Assembly: GCF_022669055.1 (NCBI RefSeq) | Contig: NZ_JAJMLW010000003.1 | Span: 124,001 to 188,000, forward strand | Reading direction: 5' to 3' | Source: Adlercreutzia faecimuris | Lineage (GTDB): Bacteria > Actinomycetota > Coriobacteriia > Coriobacteriales > Eggerthellaceae | DNA: 64,000 bases | Shown here: positions 62,168 to 64,000 of the stretch, one piece after another | How positions within the stretch are numbered: the first letter of the stretch is position 1 | Layout of the letters: every line of letters begins with the position of its first letter | Made by a program: the position numbers and the translations under genes | Notes under the pieces: model-generated | Database searches by the model: none | What the model was told of the DNA's origin: nothing | Seen by the model: the letters and a program-made list of their open reading frames with translations, nothing else

Positions 62168-63268
62168 GTGTTCGGCGAGCTGGTGGTGGGCTACCTGTTC
62201 CTCGGCGGCGCGGGCGCCGGCGGGTGCCTCACGTGCGCCCTGCTGGGGCTGCTGGCCGATCGCGAGGCGCTCGCCCCGGCGCTGGCGGCGCGCTTCCGGA
62301 CGGGCGCGGGCCGACGCTGGACGCGGCTGCTCGCCCCGGCGCTCACCCTGTCGGTCGGGTGCCTGGTGCTGGGCATCGTGTGCCTGGCGGCCGACCTGGG
62401 GCGGCCCGACCGGCTGCTCTTGCTGATGGTGTCGGCCACGCCCTCCTACATCTCGTTCGGCGCGTGGGCGCTCGTCGCCTGCACGCTGCTGGGCGTGGCG
62501 CTCGCCGCCGTGTGGCGCGGCGCCGTGGCCGCCCGCGCGGGCGCGCTGGCGGCCCTCGAGGCGCTCACGGCGGCAGCGGCCCTCGCCACGGCCGCCTACA
62601 CGGGGCTCCTGCTGGCGTCGATGCCCTCGGTGCCGCTGTGGTGCACCCCCTGGCTGCCGGTGCTGTTCACGCTGTCGGCGGCCTCCTGCGGCATCGCGCT
62701 CGTGATGGCCGCGGCGTGGGTGTCGGGCGCGGCGACCGACTTCGGCGCGGTGCTCGCCCGGCTCGCGCTGGCCGACGCGGCGCTCATCGCGCTGGAGGCC
62801 GTCGCCGCCGCGGGGGCCCTGCTGTCGGCGTGGGCGTCATCGGGCGCGCCGGCCGCCGACCTGGCCGCCGGCCTGCTCGCGGGCGCGGGCGTGCTGCCCG
62901 ATGCCGCCGGCGCCGCCGCCACGCCCACGGCCGCCGCGGCCCGCGCCTCGGTGCTCACCCTGACGGCCGGCCCCGACGCCTGGCTGTTCTGGGGCGGCTT
63001 CGGCCTCGCGGGGCTCGCGGCGCCCCTGGCCCTTGACCTGGTCCTCTACGGCGACGGCCGCCGCCTCGCCCGGCGGGCCGCCCGCGCCGCCGCGCCCCGT
63101 GCCCCCGCGGCCGTGCCCCGCACCCCGGCGTCGGCGCCCCCGCTTTCCCCATCCGCCCGCGCCCTGACGGCCATGGCCGCCGCGGCCTGCGTGCTCGTCG
63201 GCGGCCTGCTGCTGCGCGTCCTCGTCGTGGGCGCCGGCTTGCACCCGCTGATCGGCGCCGTCCTGTAA
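62168..63268 (+). CDS. NrfD/DmsC-type membrane anchor, stand-alone copy 2
   Basis: 366 residues, 8 or more membrane segments; N-terminal VVGYLFLGGAGAGGCLTCAL, loop LAADLGRPDRLLLLMVSATP and CTPWLPVLFTLSAASCG align by order with the copy at 51473. Ala/Pro-rich inserts (about 235-265 and 305-330) enlarge it. No catalytic subunits adjacent. GTG at 62168 follows GAGGGGAGGGGAG; an in-frame ATG at 62120 would start inside the operator. Cotranscribed with the GntR gene 33 bp downstream. Confidence 0.78.
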   Translation: MFGELVVGYLFLGGAGAGGCLTCALLGLLADREALAPALAARFRTGAGRRWTRLLAPALTLSVGCLVLGIVCLAADLGRPDRLLLLMVSATPSYISFGAWALVACTLLGVALAAVWRGAVAARAGALAALEALTAAAALATAAYTGLLLASMPSVPLWCTPWLPVLFTLSAASCGIALVMAAAWVSGAATDFGAVLARLALADAALIALEAVAAAGALLSAWASSGAPAADLAAGLLAGAGVLPDAAGAAATPTAAAARASVLTLTAGPDAWLFWGGFGLAGLAAPLALDLVLYGDGRRLARRAARAAAPRAPAAVPRTPASAPPLSPSARALTAMAAAACVLVGGLLLRVLVVGAGLHPLIGAVL

Positions 63269-63301
63269 GATGCCAACCGCCTGAAGAGAGAGGTCGTGCC
63301 C

Positions 63302-63769
63302 ATGTTCCCCTTCGAGATAGACGAGTCCAGCGACGTGCCCCTGTGGGTGCAGCTGCGCCAGCGCATCGCGTACCTCATCAACTCGGGGTACTTCAAGCCG
63401 GGCGAGAAGCTGCCCACCGTGCGCGGCCTGGCCTCGGAGATATCCATCAACTACAACACCGTCAACAAGGCCTACCTGAGCCTGGTGTCCGACGGCTACC
63501 TGGAATCCACGCGCGGCCGCGGCGTGTTCGTGCGCGATGTGGCGGCCGACCTGGGCGAGGACCAGGCGGGGCGCGTGCGCGGGGTGCTGGACGACTGCAT
63601 CGTCGCCTGCCGCGAGATGGGCATGGGACTCGACGAGATCGACCAGGCCATGTCGCGGCGTATCAAGCGAATCAAGTACGACGAGGCCCAGGTCGCGGGC
63701 ACGACGCCCGGCGGCCGCATCCTCGACTTCGACCGCACCCGCGACGACGCGGGCGCCCAGGGAGCGTGA
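63302..63769 (+). CDS. GntR-family (YtrA subgroup) repressor, copy 2
   Basis: 155 residues. FEIDESSDVPLWVQLRQRIA, EKLPTVRGLASEISINYNTV and GYLESTRGRGVFVRD parallel the first GntR almost residue for residue in the winged helix. The C-terminal tail is longer and more charged. The ATG at 63302 fits GAGAGAGG at 8 nt; GTG at 63296 is too close to it. Likely autoregulates the NrfD-GntR unit. Confidence 0.9.
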   Translation: MFPFEIDESSDVPLWVQLRQRIAYLINSGYFKPGEKLPTVRGLASEISINYNTVNKAYLSLVSDGYLESTRGRGVFVRDVAADLGEDQAGRVRGVLDDCIVACREMGMGLDEIDQAMSRRIKRIKYDEAQVAGTTPGGRILDFDRTRDDAGAQGA

Positions 63770-63774
63770 GGCAG

Positions 63775-64000
63775 ATGGCGTTCGGGAGAAGGCGGGCCGC
63801 CCAGGCCCAGGTGGCGATGGCGGACGGCGGTGCGACGCCCGCGGCCGCGCAGGCCCGCGGCGGGCGCGGCCGCCTGCGCGTGGCGCCCGACCCGGTGACC
63901 GAGGTCATCGGCGAGCGCGCCTCCAACGGCGGCGTGCTCCTGTTCTCGGTCGTGCTGTTCGCCCTGGCCTTCGCCGCGGTGCTGGCGGCGGGCACGGCCG
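63775..64000 (+). CDS. Membrane protein, possible second SPFH-like gene (cut by window)
   Basis: 75 codons are visible. A polar Arg/Ala/Gly-rich N-terminus of about 50 residues is followed by a hydrophobic segment (VLLFSVVLFALAFAAVLAAG). The layout matches the first ~75 residues of the SPFH gene at 52893, and the position after NrfD and GntR is the same, so a paralogue is likely. The SPFH domain itself would be outside the window. GTGAGG precedes the ATG at 63775. Confidence 0.55.
   Translation, partial: MAFGRRRAAQAQVAMADGGATPAAAQARGGRGRLRVAPDPVTEVIGERASNGGVLLFSVVLFALAFAAVLAAGTA

Noticed and set aside
61627-63036. 469-codon plus-strand frame overlapping the second NrfD gene
   Set aside because: It runs through element C2, the tandem repeat and an out-of-frame NrfD sequence; no protein features.

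Overview
The window is very G+C-rich (about 70% by eye, not counted). Its gene content points to an anaerobic actinobacterium of the class Coriobacteriia, most likely a relative of the Eggerthellaceae or Atopobiaceae. The basis is a Tat-exported DMSO-reductase-family operon, spare NrfD-type membrane anchors, TorD chaperones, rubrerythrin, acetate kinase, L-lactate dehydrogenase, bacterial Elp3, meso-DAP dehydrogenase and VanRS-like signalling. Genus cannot be fixed from sequence alone. No rRNA, tRNA, transposase, integrase, prophage or CRISPR array was recognised.

Layout. 1-7.8 kb: truncated rubrerythrin, a MerR/TipAS regulator with a textbook 19-bp-spacer promoter, tfoX-like and dtd, a DJ-1 protein, an ion permease, a nitroreductase, a radical SAM enzyme and an SDR. 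8-13.4 kb: a translationally coupled galactoside operon (GH2 glycosidase, galK, galT). 13.8-18.8 kb: ettA facing ackA, a thioesterase and a methyltransferase. 19-27.8 kb: an orphan TorD, HxlR and its divergent partner, a PPOX flavoprotein, elp3 coupled to a spermidine-synthase-like gene, thrH, and an Fe-S CCG protein. 27.8-34.7 kb: cell-surface genes (sortase-like, CapA-like, tail-anchored protein), AmmeMemoRadiSam genes and a C39 peptidase. 34.9-40.6 kb: a VanRS-like two-component system, ddh, and a DUF368/PopT lipid-carrier transporter. 41.3-51.1 kb: a DUF4190 protein, an HTH plus Ser/Thr kinase pair, ldh, an SNF symporter, an RNA methyltransferase operon, TatD and uppP. 51.5-64 kb: a respiratory region with an NrfD-GntR-SPFH cassette, a dmsABC-torD operon, sugE, a B3/4 protein, then a second NrfD-GntR-membrane-protein cassette cut by the window end.

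The most unusual signal is not a gene. At least thirteen intergenic elements of about 140-225 bp share one architecture: two inverted arms, relatively A+T-rich for this genome, separated by a core of about 91-113 bp (one 133). The arms fall into several sequence classes but match each other within each element. In two classes they are a fixed 46-47 bp. Many cores carry one motif close to GACCTGGGGAAACGC, whichever arm class surrounds it. Most elements lie just downstream of a gene. At galT the element is flanked by a 73-bp duplication of the gene's 3' end. No encoded function explains them. They could be a non-autonomous mobile family, a structured RNA or recombination-site family, or a chromosome-organising repeat.

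Other points of note: two paralogous NrfD-GntR-SPFH cassettes with matching candidate operators, half-sites of which recur in the dms promoter; a promoter- and terminator-bounded small-RNA candidate upstream of the B3/4 gene; several start codons about 7-10 bp after a -10 box (probable leaderless mRNAs); and Ala/Pro/Gly/Glu-rich inserts or tails in many otherwise ordinary enzymes.
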